Part shown: piece by piece, positions 1-9,782 of the stretch
Position numbering within the stretch: the first letter of the stretch is position 1
How the letters are laid out: the number at the start of each line of letters is the position of its first letter
Source of the DNA: an uncultured Alteromonas sp.
GTDB lineage: Bacteria; Pseudomonadota; Gammaproteobacteria; Enterobacterales; Alteromonadaceae
Direction of reading: 5' to 3'
DNA length: 53,612 nt
Assembly: GCF_913058315.1 (NCBI RefSeq)
Contig: NZ_CAJXQY010000017.1
Coordinates: forward strand, 1 to 53,612
Notes under the pieces: generated by a model
What the model was told of the DNA's origin: nothing
The model's input: only the letters and a program-made list of their open reading frames with translations
Database searches by the model: none
Made by a program: the position numbers and the translations under genes

Positions 1-240
1 CATTAATCTTGTAGCTATCTTGCGGCTAAGTTCGGCATAAACACCAGTTATACAGAATGTGGTGATTATTTAACACAAAAACCGCGTTGAATTAGTACTA
101 AAATAAGCTTAATCAACGATTATAGTTAATAATTAAGATATCGCAGCAAAATACTGGTCTTATCAGGGGATTTAGCCGCAACTTCTCGATATTGAGATAG
201 GCTGAAATAAATAGTGCGGCAGCATCAAGAGGGCTCTGCG
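1..240. other. Non-coding edge downstream of cheB
   Basis: This stretch lies past the end of the minus-strand chemosensory operon. It is AT-rich in its first 150 bases and holds no open frame that I can support. I see no convincing terminator: the GC-rich bases at about 213-240 can pair only weakly. It may contain the promoter of a gene to the left of the window, but nothing here proves that. Confidence 0.4.
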
Positions 241-1287
241 CTACAGACGGTTGCCCTTGGCTTTCCTACGAATGGCCTCGGTGAGATGCTTGGCAATCTC
301 CGGAATAGGCAGTGATTTGTCTACCCCGCCATGTCTTACCGCTTCCTTTGGCATGCCGTAAACCACGCAGGTAGCTTCATCCTGAGCAAACGTCACTGCG
401 CCTTTGTCATGCATGGCGCGCATCCCGCTGGCACCGTCCCGGCCCATGCCGGTAAGAATGACCCCGAAAGCATTGTGTCCAACCTGCTCCGCCAGACTGT
501 TAAATAAGACGTCCACAGACGGTTTATGACCACTTACCCGGCCATGATCACTGAGTTGAGTACGGTAATCTGCGCCGTATTTAATAACGCTTAAGTGTTG
601 CTCGCCGGGGGCCAGATACACATGACCGGGTAATAAGCGTTCATTGTGCCCGGCCTCTTTAACGTTAAGCGCACACAAGCCGTTGAGACGTTTGGCGAAT
701 GAGGTAGTAAATCCCGGAGGCATATGCTGGGTCATTACGACGGCAGGGAATGACGCAGGCAGTCTTACCAGCAGGTCCTTAATGGCTTCGGTACCACCGG
801 TACTGGCACCAATGCCGACAATCAATTCGGTACCGGAATACGATAGCTGGGTTTTGGTGACGGTTTCATTGGCAACCCGCTTTTTAACCCGGGCCCCGGC
901 GGCCGCAATGATCTTGTCAGTAACCAATTGTTGAAAAGCCAGAAATTTGGCCTGAACATCGATTTTTGGTTTCGGAATAAAATCGACGGCGCCCAATTCC
1001 AGTGCCAGCATAGTGGCATCTGCGCCTTTTTCGGTAAGGGTGGAAATCATCACTACCGGGGTCGGTTTAGCTTTCATCAGACGATCTAAAAACGTCAGAC
1101 CGTCGACCTTGGGCATTTCGATATCCAGGGTAATAACATCAGGGCTGAACCGTTTCACCATGTCTTTGGCAACGTAGGCATCCGGTGCCGTGCCCACCAG
1201 ATTGAGGTCGGGATGATTGGCAATAATTTGTGTCATCAATGAGCGGATCAAAGCCGAATCATCAACAACCAATACAGAAATGGACAT
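241..1287 (-). CDS. cheB: Chemotaxis protein-glutamate methylesterase/glutaminase CheB
   Basis: CheB removes methyl groups from, and deamidates, receptor glutamates and glutamines when phosphorylated by CheA, giving adaptation in the cytoplasm. The 348-residue protein has the usual two-domain build. An N-terminal receiver (about 1-120) carries the acidic pair D9-D10 and phospho-acceptor D55 (in TLDIEMPKVDG). The C-terminal methylesterase domain (about 155-345) shows the catalytic triad: S162 in GIGASTGG, H188 in TQHMPPGF and D284 in GMGRDGASGM. It is the last gene of the operon, nine bases after cheD. Length and motifs are normal for the family, so the call is secure; which receptors it demethylates is inferred from the operon. 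Confidence 0.97.
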   Translation of the reverse strand: MSISVLVVDDSALIRSLMTQIIANHPDLNLVGTAPDAYVAKDMVKRFSPDVITLDIEMPKVDGLTFLDRLMKAKPTPVVMISTLTEKGADATMLALELGAVDFIPKPKIDVQAKFLAFQQLVTDKIIAAAGARVKKRVANETVTKTQLSYSGTELIVGIGASTGGTEAIKDLLVRLPASFPAVVMTQHMPPGFTTSFAKRLNGLCALNVKEAGHNERLLPGHVYLAPGEQHLSVIKYGADYRTQLSDHGRVSGHKPSVDVLFNSLAEQVGHNAFGVILTGMGRDGASGMRAMHDKGAVTFAQDEATCVVYGMPKEAVRHGGVDKSLPIPEIAKHLTEAIRRKAKGNRL

Positions 1288-1296
1288 TAAAAAACT

Positions 1297-1905
1297 CTAA
1301 TCAAATAAATCGATATCACCAGATGCGGGTGCTTCTTTAATCCGTATGCGGTACTCGCTTTCGCGATCAAGGATAGTGGTATTATGCATGGTTTTAATCT
1401 TGCGTACTTTTACTTCACCACTTTCGACAAAGAAGTAAACCTTGCGAGGGTAAGGGCCAAGTAAATCACGAGCGAGCACCGGGATACGTTCAAGTTGAAG
1501 ATAATCCAGCACAAACTCCGAGTTTCGTTCACCGACATTATGTACTGTCAGGCCTTGCAGAACATTGCCGCCGCCAAACACTTTGGCTTCCAGTCGGTTT
1601 CTGGCGGCGCCCATTTTTAATAGCTCATTTATGAGGAGCTCCATAGCGTAAGTGCCGTAACGTGCTGAGCTGTTCATTTCTCCGGACGTAATAAATTCAT
1701 CATTGGGGAGTAAGAAGTGGTTCATGCCACCGATTTTGGTTATCGGATCACGCAGACAAACCGACACACAGGAGCCTAATACGGTCACGATCATCGTATT
1801 ATCGCGGGTTGCGTAGTACTCACCGGGTAAAATTTTCACCGCATCGCGATCAAAATGGCGGTCAAAATACCGATTGGGTGCACTGTTGTCTAATACGGCA
1901 GTCAT
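1297..1905 (-). CDS. cheD: Chemoreceptor glutamine deamidase CheD
   Basis: CheD converts specific receptor glutamines to glutamates and, in some bacteria, interacts with CheC or CheY-P phosphatases. The 202-residue protein carries the family signature LGSCVSVCLRD with the presumed catalytic cysteine C46, followed by GGMNHFLLP with H63 of the Cys-His active site. Its ATG overlaps the cheR stop codon (ATGA), so the two genes are translationally coupled. The protein has about 20 extra N-terminal residues before the conserved core and a C-terminal tail longer than the roughly 160 residues usual for CheD. No CheC-like or CheZ-like phosphatase is visible nearby. Confidence 0.95.
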   Translation of the reverse strand: MTAVLDNSAPNRYFDRHFDRDAVKILPGEYYATRDNTMIVTVLGSCVSVCLRDPITKIGGMNHFLLPNDEFITSGEMNSSARYGTYAMELLINELLKMGAARNRLEAKVFGGGNVLQGLTVHNVGERNSEFVLDYLQLERIPVLARDLLGPYPRKVYFFVESGEVKVRKIKTMHNTTILDRESEYRIRIKEAPASGDIDLFD

Positions 1906-2717
1906 ATCTGATTTCCGTTTACCTGGTAGATGGTTTTGCCCCGGGCCCGCATAATGGCAGTTAAGTGATTAAAGTTTTCAGAATGCCCGGCGATATACCA
2001 GCCGTTTGGCTTCATGAGTTTAATGATTCGCTTAACGATGATTTCCTGAGTGGGTTTATCAAAATAAATCATTACGTTACGACAGAAAACAATATCCAGG
2101 CCAGGGTCTATGGCAAACTCCGTTGCCAACAGGTTTTGCTGAAAAAAGTGAATTGAATTACGTAGCTCAGCCACCACTCTGGCTTTACCAGCATTACTGC
2201 CTTTGCCTCGGTGGAAAAAGCGTTTGCGCCTGGCCAGACTGAGTTTTTCAACCTGATCAATTGGATAAATACCCGCCCTGGCACGCTCCAGCATTCGACT
2301 ATCGATATCGGAAGCGTAGATCTTAACGTTAGTGGAAAGTGACCCTCTGGCCTCAGCGCAAGTCATTGCTATGGAATAGGGTTCCTCGCCGCTGCTACTT
2401 GCTGTACACCATATTCGCAACGGACCCGTATGTTGGTGTAAATATTCGCTAAGTTGTTCAAAATGGTGTGCTTCGCGAAAAAACGACGTCAAATTGGTGG
2501 TCAGCGAATTAATAAAGTGTTCAGTTTCATCCTGATGAGTATCCAGATAATCCAGGTAAGCCTGAAAAGTAGTCAAATTTAACGCTCTCAGCCGCCTGGA
2601 AAGGCGGCTGTAAACCATGTTGTCCTTACTGTCCGCCAGGTTTATACCGGTAAGCGAACGAATTTTCTGACGAACTGCATTAAACTCTTTGGTGGTAAAA
2701 GCGAATGGCTTTTCCAT
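1902..2717 (-). CDS. cheR: Chemotaxis protein methyltransferase CheR
   Basis: CheR methylates receptor glutamates using S-adenosylmethionine. The 271-residue product has the small N-terminal all-alpha CheR domain (about 10-65), then the Rossmann-type methyltransferase domain. The SAM-binding segment reads RIWCTASSSGEEPYSIAM, and the later motif DIVFCRNVMIYFDKPTQ is typical of the family. It lies 13 bases after the PAS-type MCP gene, whose product ends in a pentapeptide of the kind CheR docks on. That makes this receptor the probable substrate (inference). Length is normal. Confidence 0.96.
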   Translation of the reverse strand: MEKPFAFTTKEFNAVRQKIRSLTGINLADSKDNMVYSRLSRRLRALNLTTFQAYLDYLDTHQDETEHFINSLTTNLTSFFREAHHFEQLSEYLHQHTGPLRIWCTASSSGEEPYSIAMTCAEARGSLSTNVKIYASDIDSRMLERARAGIYPIDQVEKLSLARRKRFFHRGKGSNAGKARVVAELRNSIHFFQQNLLATEFAIDPGLDIVFCRNVMIYFDKPTQEIIVKRIIKLMKPNGWYIAGHSENFNHLTAIMRARGKTIYQVNGNQI

Positions 2718-2730
2718 TCATTTCGCCTTA

Positions 2731-4899
2731 CTAAAAGCTTTCCCATTCATCATCATCATCTGGCTTTGCGGCACTGAGTTGCTGAGAACGGGCTGCCATG
2801 GCTTTCGCCGAGACTTTGGGTTTGCTCTGAGTCGGTGGCGCAGAACGGATGACCGGCGCACTTTCGATACTGGCTTCCTGGCCTAGCTCGAAGAAGTTCA
2901 CTCGTGAAATCAGCTGGGATGCCTGCGAGCTCATACTTTCGGCAGCAGCGGCAGCTTCCTCTACCAGCGCGGCATTCTGCTGGGTCATCTCGTCCATCTG
3001 AACCACGGCTTTATTGATTTCATCAATACCGCTGGCTTGCTCGGCTGAGGCTGATGCGATTTCTGACATGATGTCATTAACACGCTGAATCGCCGTAACA
3101 ATTTCACGCATAGTATCGCCAGACTGATTCACCAGGCTATTACCGCTTTCCACTTTAGCAACGGAATCTGAAATCAGGCCTTTAATATCTTTAGCGGCAT
3201 TGGCTGAGCGCTGGGCGAGGGTGCGTACCTCTGAAGCGACCACAGCAAAACCGCGCCCCTGTTCACCGGCACGAGCCGCTTCTACCGCGGCGTTGAGGGC
3301 CAGAATGTTGGTTTGGAAAGCAATCCCATCAATAACGCCAATAATGTCTTCAATTTTCTTGGCTGACTGATTGATATCGGCCATGGTACCAACGACTTGT
3401 TCTATCAGCTTGCCACCATCGATGGCTACGCGGGATGCCTCAGAAGCAAGCCCGTTAGCCTGCTTAGCGTTGTCGGCATTGAGCTGCACCGTACTGGTGA
3501 TCTCTTCCATACTGGAAGCTGTCTCTTCCAGGCTGGATGCCTGTTGTTCAGTCCGGGAAGACAAATCGGCATTACCTTTGGCGATTTCTGCCGACGAGTT
3601 GTTAATAGTCTCTGAACCGGAACGGATCTCGTGCACTATGCTCGCCAGATTAGTGACGAAATCATTAACAGAATCTGCCAGCGTTTTGAATTCGCCTTCA
3701 TATTCGCGTTCCAGCTTACTGGTTAGGCTGCCTTTAGACAGTGCCAGCATGACTTCACAGATATCATTGACCGCCATCTTGCGACTGGTGATATCGCTGG
3801 CGTATTTAACTATTCTGAATACTCGCCCTGATTGATCCGTGATGGGACTGTAAGTGGCCTGAATCCAAACTTCCTTGCCGCCATTACCAATGCGGTGAAA
3901 TTCTCCGGAATGGAACTGACCATCACTGAGCTGGTCCCAGAACAACCGGTATTCACTGCTGCTGCGATAATTGGCATCCACAAACATACTGTGGTGTTTG
4001 CCCTTTACATCACCAAGGGTATAGCCCATCGCATTGAGAAAGTTATCGTTAGCGTCGAGGATTTTACCTGTGGGATCAAATTCAATGACCGCCTGAGAGG
4101 TTTTAATAGCGTTGATCTGACCTTCATAATAGGCATTTTTGAGCTTATCAGCGGTAATATCCGTGGCATATTTTACCACCCGGGTGACCTTGCCGTCACT
4201 GGTGGTTACCGGGTTATAAGAGGCCTGAATCCAGACTTCTTCGCCGCGGCTGTTATACCGTAAGAACTCGCCAGCGGCGAGCTCTCCGCGGCTGAGCTGG
4301 GCCCAAAAGTCTTTGTACTCCACTGAGTGCGCGTAATCACTTGCCACAAACATACGGTGGTGTTTACCGAGGATTTCTGACTCTTCATAGCCCATCAGGT
4401 TTAAAAAGTTTTCATTGGCACGCAGAATTTCGCCATTGGGTCTGAACTCAATAATGCCCTGGCTCCGGTCGAGCGCAGACAGCATATTGGCAGATAAGTT
4501 GTAAGCGGTTTTATCGACCCATTCCACCATGGCGCCATCGGGTTTGCCCATAGCGTCGAGCAGTGGTGTGACTTTTAAATCAAAATTGACATCACCCACC
4601 ACAATAGACGATGAGATTGGCCGGGTTAACTCCGCCAGCATGCGCGCCTGATGGGCAGGATTTTTATGAAATTGATCGATATTCTGGCCAACGAGGTTTT
4701 CCGCCGAGAAGTGGGGTAATACAGTACGAATCTCATCTTCATAGCTTTTTAGCAGGTTATACACCGCATCATTGGCATAAATGATGTTTCGGTTTTTATC
4801 GGCCACCATGACGCCAGAGGATATGGCGTTTAATGCAATTTCATAATATGCCGGCTGCTGTTTTTCTGGCTGGCCCCCAAAAAGGTTACGCAAGTTCAT
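2731..4899 (-). CDS. Cytoplasmic methyl-accepting chemotaxis protein with three PAS domains
   Basis: The 722-residue soluble receptor has no membrane segment. It has a degenerate PAS domain (about 20-135), two PAS/PAC repeats (about 140-255 and 262-378), a short HAMP-like linker (about 380-430) and an MCP signalling domain (about 430-665). The signalling tip contains [20 protein letters not shown]. The second and third PAS domains are clear internal duplicates: both contain KGKHH- or LGKHH-type, EVWIQA and RVVKYA- or RIVKYA-type blocks. The acidic C terminus ends in EWESF, matching the aromatic-x-x-aromatic CheR tether. Such receptors usually sense redox, oxygen or other internal signals; the ligand cannot be read from sequence. 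The start overlaps the cheW stop (ATGA). Confidence 0.95.
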   Translation of the reverse strand: MNLRNLFGGQPEKQQPAYYEIALNAISSGVMVADKNRNIIYANDAVYNLLKSYEDEIRTVLPHFSAENLVGQNIDQFHKNPAHQARMLAELTRPISSSIVVGDVNFDLKVTPLLDAMGKPDGAMVEWVDKTAYNLSANMLSALDRSQGIIEFRPNGEILRANENFLNLMGYEESEILGKHHRMFVASDYAHSVEYKDFWAQLSRGELAAGEFLRYNSRGEEVWIQASYNPVTTSDGKVTRVVKYATDITADKLKNAYYEGQINAIKTSQAVIEFDPTGKILDANDNFLNAMGYTLGDVKGKHHSMFVDANYRSSSEYRLFWDQLSDGQFHSGEFHRIGNGGKEVWIQATYSPITDQSGRVFRIVKYASDITSRKMAVNDICEVMLALSKGSLTSKLEREYEGEFKTLADSVNDFVTNLASIVHEIRSGSETINNSSAEIAKGNADLSSRTEQQASSLEETASSMEEITSTVQLNADNAKQANGLASEASRVAIDGGKLIEQVVGTMADINQSAKKIEDIIGVIDGIAFQTNILALNAAVEAARAGEQGRGFAVVASEVRTLAQRSANAAKDIKGLISDSVAKVESGNSLVNQSGDTMREIVTAIQRVNDIMSEIASASAEQASGIDEINKAVVQMDEMTQQNAALVEEAAAAAESMSSQASQLISRVNFFELGQEASIESAPVIRSAPPTQSKPKVSAKAMAARSQQLSAAKPDDDDEWESF

Positions 4900-5414
4900 A
4901 CTGAGCCCTCGTTCTGCTGATTCATGCTGTCAAAAATACCGATTTCCCTGCTGGTAATCAGGCGTTCTATATTGACCAGAATGACAAGTCCGTCATCCAC
5001 GCTGGCCAGGCCGTCCAGATAGCGGCTGTCGAAAGCGACGCCGAATTCCGGTGGCGGGTGAATTTCGTCTTCGGTGACATTGATAACGTCTGACACGCTG
5101 TCTACCACTATGCCTACGATGCGATCCTGCACGTTGAGCATAATGACAATGGTAAATTCGTTGTAAGTGGCCTCGCTGACGTTAAATTTAACGCGCAGGT
5201 CGATGATCGGCACAATATCGCCGCGGAGGTTAATAACACCCTTAATGAAGTCAGGTGCATTAGCAATTTTAGTGACGGGTTCGTAGCCACGAATTTCCTT
5301 CACCTGAATAATGGCCAGGCCATATTGCTCCTCACCCAACATAAATGTCAGATATTCCTTGCTCGCACCACCAGTTGCTGCGATGGCAGCGTCCTGAGAT
5401 GACACCGTATTCAT
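4896..5414 (-). CDS. cheW: Chemotaxis coupling protein CheW
   Basis: CheW is the cytoplasmic adaptor that links receptors to the CheA kinase in the signalling array. The 172-residue protein is one CheW-type SH3-like domain (about 18-160), with the family blocks [31 protein letters not shown] and [11 protein letters not shown]. It is encoded between cheA and the PAS-type MCP gene, with a TGATG stop/start junction to cheA upstream and a four-base overlap with the MCP gene downstream. The three proteins are thus likely made in a fixed ratio. Confidence 0.96.
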   Translation of the reverse strand: MNTVSSQDAAIAATGGASKEYLTFMLGEEQYGLAIIQVKEIRGYEPVTKIANAPDFIKGVINLRGDIVPIIDLRVKFNVSEATYNEFTIVIMLNVQDRIVGIVVDSVSDVINVTEDEIHPPPEFGVAFDSRYLDGLASVDDGLVILVNIERLITSREIGIFDSMNQQNEGSV

Positions 5415-7420
5415 CAGGCTAACCCCACTTGATTGATTTGTTCATTTTTAATCAGGTTGTCAACATCGATAATCATGGCGACTTTACCGTCACCCATGAT
5501 GGTTGCACCGGATATGCCGTCGACTTTCTTGTAATGGCGTTCCAGACTCTTAATCACTACCTGCTGTTTACCGAGTAACTGATCGACAATAATGCCGTAT
5601 CGTTTTTTGCCTATTTCAACGAGCACAATGATCGAGTTTTCAACCGGCCTGGTCGGCTCGTCTATCTGCATTTGTTCCCTTAATGACACCAATGGCCAGT
5701 ACTGATCACGGCTCCACAACATGGTGTCATTCGCCAGGGTCTTGATTTGTTCCGGCTTGGGTTGCAATGACTCAATAATATTCAGCAGCGGGATGATGTA
5801 AGTCTCATTACCTACCGACACACACATACCATCAATGATGGCTAATGTGAGTGGCAGTTTAATGGTAAAGGTAGAGCCTTGACCGGCGACTGATACAATG
5901 TCGATACCGCCCTGTATCGCTTCAATGTTTTTACGCACAACATCCATTCCAACGCCACGGCCTGATACGTCGGTAACTGCCTCTGCTGTTGAAAAGCCGG
6001 GGGCAAAAATTAACTGCCAGACATCTTCATCTGGCATCTTAAGATCCACATCGAGACCATTGGCAATGGCCTTCTCTAATATTTTGTCTCTGTTCAGACC
6101 GCCGCCATCATCCTGGATACTGATCAGGATATTGCCCCCACGTTGTTCTGCCTTGAGAACCACAGTACCGGTTTCTGGTTTTCCGGCTGCCAGGCGTTTC
6201 TCCAGCGGTTCTATTCCGTGATCGAGGCTGTTACGCACCAGGTGGGTCAGCGGGTCGGCCAGTTTTTCGATCATACTCTTATCGACTTCGGTTTCTCCGC
6301 CTTCAATAATCAGATCGATTTTTTTGTCTAACGTCCTGGCTAAATCGCGAACCAGTCGCGGAAACCGGTTGAATACAAATGACACAGGGATCATTCGCAT
6401 CGACATCACTGCTTCCTGTATTTCACGGATATTACGCGACAACTCGTCAATGGCACCACTGAGTTTTTCGCCGGTATTACCCTCTACTTCTTCGCCAATC
6501 ATCGACAAAATTGACTGGGTAATGACCATTTCACCCACCAGGTTTACCACCGTATCTATTTTTGTGGTTTCCACCCGAATTGAGCCAGCATCGGCTTTAC
6601 CGGCTGTTTTGGCGGGCGCTTTAGCTGCCGGCTTAGAAGCTTTGGCTGCAGAGCTGGAAGCGGGTGTGGTAGCGGATTTTTCCTGTTCGAAAAAGCCATA
6701 GGCATCTTCGTCTTTAATCGGTTGAGCGGGCCTGGGCTCCGTGAAGAAACCAAACCCTCCCTCACTATCATCGTGACTGGTTTGTGCTTCTGAGTTGTCA
6801 GTTTCAGGCTGACCCGGCGCATCGTCGAAAAAGCCAAACCCGTCATCTTCCTCACTGACGGTATCTGGTTGTGAATGGCCCGGCGCATCATCAAAGAAGC
6901 CAAAGCCATGCTCTTCCTGGTCGGCGCTCAGATCAGGTTGCCCGGGCGCATCATCAAAGAACCCGAAGCTGTCATCGTCTTCAGCTGTTTCGGCTGCCGG
7001 TGTTTGTTCCGGGACCCCGGTGGTTTCGCCTTCGGTCGACAAAATACCTTCCAGTGCTGCCTTACCTTCTTCTATTTGCTCCCAGTTGATCTCGCTTTCA
7101 TCCTGGTATGCCTGAAGAATAGCGGCCAGGGTGTCGGTGGTAGCCAGCAGCACGTCAACAATGTCGGTGGTTAAATCGAGTTCGTGGTTGCGGGCTTTAT
7201 CCAGGATGGTTTCCATCACATGGGTTAAGCCGGTTAACGCATCGAAACCAAAAATTCCGCTGCCACCCTTAATAGAGTGTGCTGCGCGGAAGATACTGTT
7301 GAGCTCTTCCGCATCGGGGTCGTCTGTTGAAATGTTTAACAGCAATTCCTCCATGGTTTGAAGATGCTCCTGGCTCTCTTCAAAAAACACCGTGTGGAAT
7401 TGATTCATATCGACAGACAT
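5414..7420 (-). CDS. cheA: Chemotaxis histidine kinase CheA with a repeat-rich linker in place of P2
   Basis: CheA autophosphorylates in response to receptors and passes phosphate to CheY and CheB. In the 668-residue protein the P1 phosphotransfer domain (about 1-110) has H48 in FRAAHSIKGGSGIFG. The dimerisation domain starts near 278, and the HATPase domain (about 340-500) has N-, G1- and G2-type motifs (LVRNSLDHGIE, DDGGGLN, GRGVGMDVV). A CheW-like domain follows (about 500-660). The region between P1 and the dimerisation domain (about 130-260) is unusual. It has no recognisable P2 CheY-binding fold and instead repeats an acidic/aromatic unit of the form GFGFFDDAPG, three strong and two degenerate copies, followed by an Ala/Lys-rich stretch. 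The downstream cheW start overlaps its stop codon. Confidence 0.97.
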   Translation of the reverse strand: MSVDMNQFHTVFFEESQEHLQTMEELLLNISTDDPDAEELNSIFRAAHSIKGGSGIFGFDALTGLTHVMETILDKARNHELDLTTDIVDVLLATTDTLAAILQAYQDESEINWEQIEEGKAALEGILSTEGETTGVPEQTPAAETAEDDDSFGFFDDAPGQPDLSADQEEHGFGFFDDAPGHSQPDTVSEEDDGFGFFDDAPGQPETDNSEAQTSHDDSEGGFGFFTEPRPAQPIKDEDAYGFFEQEKSATTPASSSAAKASKPAAKAPAKTAGKADAGSIRVETTKIDTVVNLVGEMVITQSILSMIGEEVEGNTGEKLSGAIDELSRNIREIQEAVMSMRMIPVSFVFNRFPRLVRDLARTLDKKIDLIIEGGETEVDKSMIEKLADPLTHLVRNSLDHGIEPLEKRLAAGKPETGTVVLKAEQRGGNILISIQDDGGGLNRDKILEKAIANGLDVDLKMPDEDVWQLIFAPGFSTAEAVTDVSGRGVGMDVVRKNIEAIQGGIDIVSVAGQGSTFTIKLPLTLAIIDGMCVSVGNETYIIPLLNIIESLQPKPEQIKTLANDTMLWSRDQYWPLVSLREQMQIDEPTRPVENSIIVLVEIGKKRYGIIVDQLLGKQQVVIKSLERHYKKVDGISGATIMGDGKVAMIIDVDNLIKNEQINQVGLA

Positions 7421-7426
7421 GTGTGG

Positions 7427-7792
7427 CTACCCAAGCAGTTTTTTGGCAATAGCCAGTAACTTAGACGGATCAAATGGCTTTACCATCCAACCTGTGGCAC
7501 CCGCTGCTTTACCCTGACTTTTTAAGGTATCGCCGGCTTCGGTGGTGAGCACTACAATAGGAACGGTGCGATAGCTCATCATGCCACGCAGTGATTTAAT
7601 CAGGGTGATGCCATCCATGCGAGGCATATTCTGATCGGTCAGTACAAAGTCATACCGCGTGGTTTGGCACTTATCCAGTGCCGCCTGACCGTCTTCGGCA
7701 GAATCCACATTGTAGCCGGCCCCTCGCAAGGTGACCTCTACCATTTGACGGATCGACATAGAGTCGTCAACGATTAGTATTTTCTTGCTCAT
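7427..7792 (-). CDS. cheY: Chemotaxis response regulator CheY
   Basis: This is a 121-residue stand-alone receiver domain. It shows D9-D10, phospho-acceptor D53 in VLTDQNMPRMDG, the switch threonine in VVLTTEAG and the conserved lysine in WMVKPFD. It is presumably phosphorylated by the adjacent CheA, and its output would be the flagellar switch or another effector. Flagellar genes are not in the window, so motility control is inferred. It sits six bases upstream of cheA. A single-domain receiver next to a PP2C-type regulator could also feed that pathway. Confidence 0.95.
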   Translation of the reverse strand: MSKKILIVDDSMSIRQMVEVTLRGAGYNVDSAEDGQAALDKCQTTRYDFVLTDQNMPRMDGITLIKSLRGMMSYRTVPIVVLTTEAGDTLKSQGKAAGATGWMVKPFDPSKLLAIAKKLLG

Positions 7793-7799
7793 ATCTTTA

Positions 7800-9479
7800 T
7801 TAATTCCTTGCTATGGAAATGGTAGTTCGATTGCCTTGAGCATTTCGCTCAACTGTCTGACACATTGCATCAACAAGCCCGAGGCCACGCCCGCTAAGGC
7901 CTTGCTGATCGGCAGAGCTATCAGACAGCGCAAATCCTGAACCGGAGTCTTCCACTGATATCTTTATAAACGTAGTCGAATTTGTGTAAATTTGTATGGT
8001 TAATTGATCACTGTTTGTCAGATTATTCAGACGCTCTTCGCGTAACGCGAGATAAGTAGCGAAACCTTCAAAGTCATTTTTGAGCTTTGAGTCCAAATGG
8101 AGAATGCCGTGATCAAGCGCATTGTTAATCAGTTCTGCCATCACCGTAAAAGCTTTCTGGCACAAGTCTCTGGGTAATCCTGAGTTTTGCATAATCTGCA
8201 TGGCCTGATTCAGCACGTCCAGGCTGGCGATGACTTTGCCGCGAATACAAAACTGGTAATCTATTTCACCGAAGCTAACCGGTGCTTCATCGGTGCGGGT
8301 TTGTAACTGGTTACGCAAGGCCTCTCCGTTGATGACACAAAGGGTAATGTCATCCTCGATAGCATTGCCATCAGCAAATTGCAGGCAATCATCCATAATG
8401 TGGATTAGGCTTTGTTGGTTTTTTACCAGTGCCTTGGCCTGTGCCATTAATCTGGCTGATGTATAGGCGTCGCCGGCGGGATTGGTTTGTTCAATAATAC
8501 CGTCGGTGTACAACGCTAACTGGTCAATTTCTTCCAGCACAAGTTGCTCAGGCTTAATACTGAACTCACCCGGCTCCATAATGCCCAGTGGCATGGCTTT
8601 GGATTTAAACCGCTTCACCTCGCCGTGTTTACAGCAACACAAAACGTCGGGCAACCCGGCATTCACAATAGTCACTGTTGAAGAATACGGGCAAATTTCG
8701 ATGCCCAATAACGCCACAAAGCGATCGTCAGGTATTTCGGTATACAGCTTACGATTTATCTCATGAAAAATTTCATCAATAGTCTTGCCTTTATTCGCCA
8801 TCGCTTTGGCAGTGGTGACGATGGGAATAATACAAATGGCCGCTGCCAGACCATGTCCCATGGCATCTGCCAGGATCAGCTGTATTTTGCCCGTCGGATT
8901 AGGCGGTGAGAAAATGGTATCGCCGCTGAAGTTGGTCATTGGCCGGGAGCGTACAGCGGCAAAAGCCGGCAGGTCACACTGACTGTTGGCCATATTCTGA
9001 TAAACGTGCTGCGCCAGGCTTTCTTCCTGCGCTTTCTCACTAAGTAACTGTTGTATTAACTGATACTTATTTGCCAGGTCCAGACTGGTACGTTTAAAAG
9101 TGAGCAGGTTGCGGATCTTCTCCCACAATAAGCCGATGCTGACCGGCTTAACGATGTAATCGTGTACGCCCTGGCTAAAGCTTTCACTAATGCTGTTAAG
9201 CTGATCGTCTATGGAAACCATAATCACATAGGGCGGCGGTTCTGCCTGTTGCAGAGCCGGCAATAATTCGATGCCCTGGCCATCGGGTAGGTGGTTGTCC
9301 AGAATCACCACGTCGAAATGGTGCTTTTTAAGTACTTCTGCGGCATCCTGAAGTGAAAAAGCAGAGACTACCTTTACACCCCTTAGCATCAAATCAGAGA
9401 CTAACAGCTCACAAAATATGGGATCGTCATCGACAACCAGTACCGATTCTGTGAATTTAGTGATTTCTGGCGAGTTCAT
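7800..9479 (-). CDS. REC-PP2C phosphatase-HATPase anti-sigma-type regulator (HsbR/CrsR-like)
   Basis: The 559-residue cytoplasmic protein has three parts. A receiver domain (about 12-130, phospho-acceptor in VVILDNHLPDG) is followed by a SpoIIE-type PP2C phosphatase (about 170-385; metal motifs FSGDTIF, ADAMGHGLAA and DDITLCVI). A C-terminal RsbW-like HATPase (about 415-555) shows the N-box ELINNALDHG and a GRGLGLVDA glycine motif. This architecture is that of Pseudomonas HsbR and Shewanella CrsR. There the phosphatase dephosphorylates, and the kinase/anti-sigma part binds or phosphorylates, a STAS antagonist to set sigma factor activity. The STAS partner is encoded 14 bases upstream. The receiver could be phosphorylated by CheA or by an Hpt protein elsewhere (inference). 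Confidence 0.9.
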   Translation of the reverse strand: MNSPEITKFTESVLVVDDDPIFCELLVSDLMLRGVKVVSAFSLQDAAEVLKKHHFDVVILDNHLPDGQGIELLPALQQAEPPPYVIMVSIDDQLNSISESFSQGVHDYIVKPVSIGLLWEKIRNLLTFKRTSLDLANKYQLIQQLLSEKAQEESLAQHVYQNMANSQCDLPAFAAVRSRPMTNFSGDTIFSPPNPTGKIQLILADAMGHGLAAAICIIPIVTTAKAMANKGKTIDEIFHEINRKLYTEIPDDRFVALLGIEICPYSSTVTIVNAGLPDVLCCCKHGEVKRFKSKAMPLGIMEPGEFSIKPEQLVLEEIDQLALYTDGIIEQTNPAGDAYTSARLMAQAKALVKNQQSLIHIMDDCLQFADGNAIEDDITLCVINGEALRNQLQTRTDEAPVSFGEIDYQFCIRGKVIASLDVLNQAMQIMQNSGLPRDLCQKAFTVMAELINNALDHGILHLDSKLKNDFEGFATYLALREERLNNLTNSDQLTIQIYTNSTTFIKISVEDSGSGFALSDSSADQQGLSGRGLGLVDAMCQTVERNAQGNRTTISIARN

Positions 9480-9493
9480 GCAGACGTGTACCC

Positions 9494-9772
9494 TTAGCGG
9501 ATCGTAATCATCTTATCAAAGTTGGCGATTTCGAGGACTTCCAGCGCGGTGCCTTTGGCATTGGCTATCTCAACATCGCAACCATTGGCTTTAGCACGCT
9601 TTTTCAGCAGCACCACCATGCCCAGTGCCGCACTGTCCAAATAAAGCACTTTGGCAAAGTCCAGGGTAATCTGACCGCCTTTTTTACTTTCCAGAATCTG
9701 GTTGTATTGCTCGGTAAATGACTTATGAAAACTAAAGTCAAAGCGCTCAGGGACTGAGATTGTTGAATTCAT
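9494..9772 (-). CDS. STAS-domain anti-sigma factor antagonist (CrsA/HsbA-like)
   Basis: The 92-residue protein is a single STAS domain. The expected phospho-acceptor serine lies in KVLYLDSAALGMVVLLKKR, the usual D-S-[AS]-x-L-G-hydrophobic context. The ATG at 9772 is chosen over an in-frame one ten codons upstream because GGAG precedes it at proper distance. In partner-switch systems an unphosphorylated antagonist of this kind captures an anti-sigma factor and frees the sigma factor. Its neighbour at 7800-9479 carries both the predicted phosphatase and the predicted kinase/anti-sigma domain. The target sigma factor is not in the window. Confidence 0.9.
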   Translation of the reverse strand: MNSTISVPERFDFSFHKSFTEQYNQILESKKGGQITLDFAKVLYLDSAALGMVVLLKKRAKANGCDVEIANAKGTALEVLEIANFDKMITIR

Positions 9773-9782
9773 TATAGCTCCG

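Noticed and set aside
790-812. ACCGGT-centred sequence in cheB as a sixth operator
   Set aside because: It matches only the central six to eight bases and lies inside a coding region without linkage to the pectin genes.
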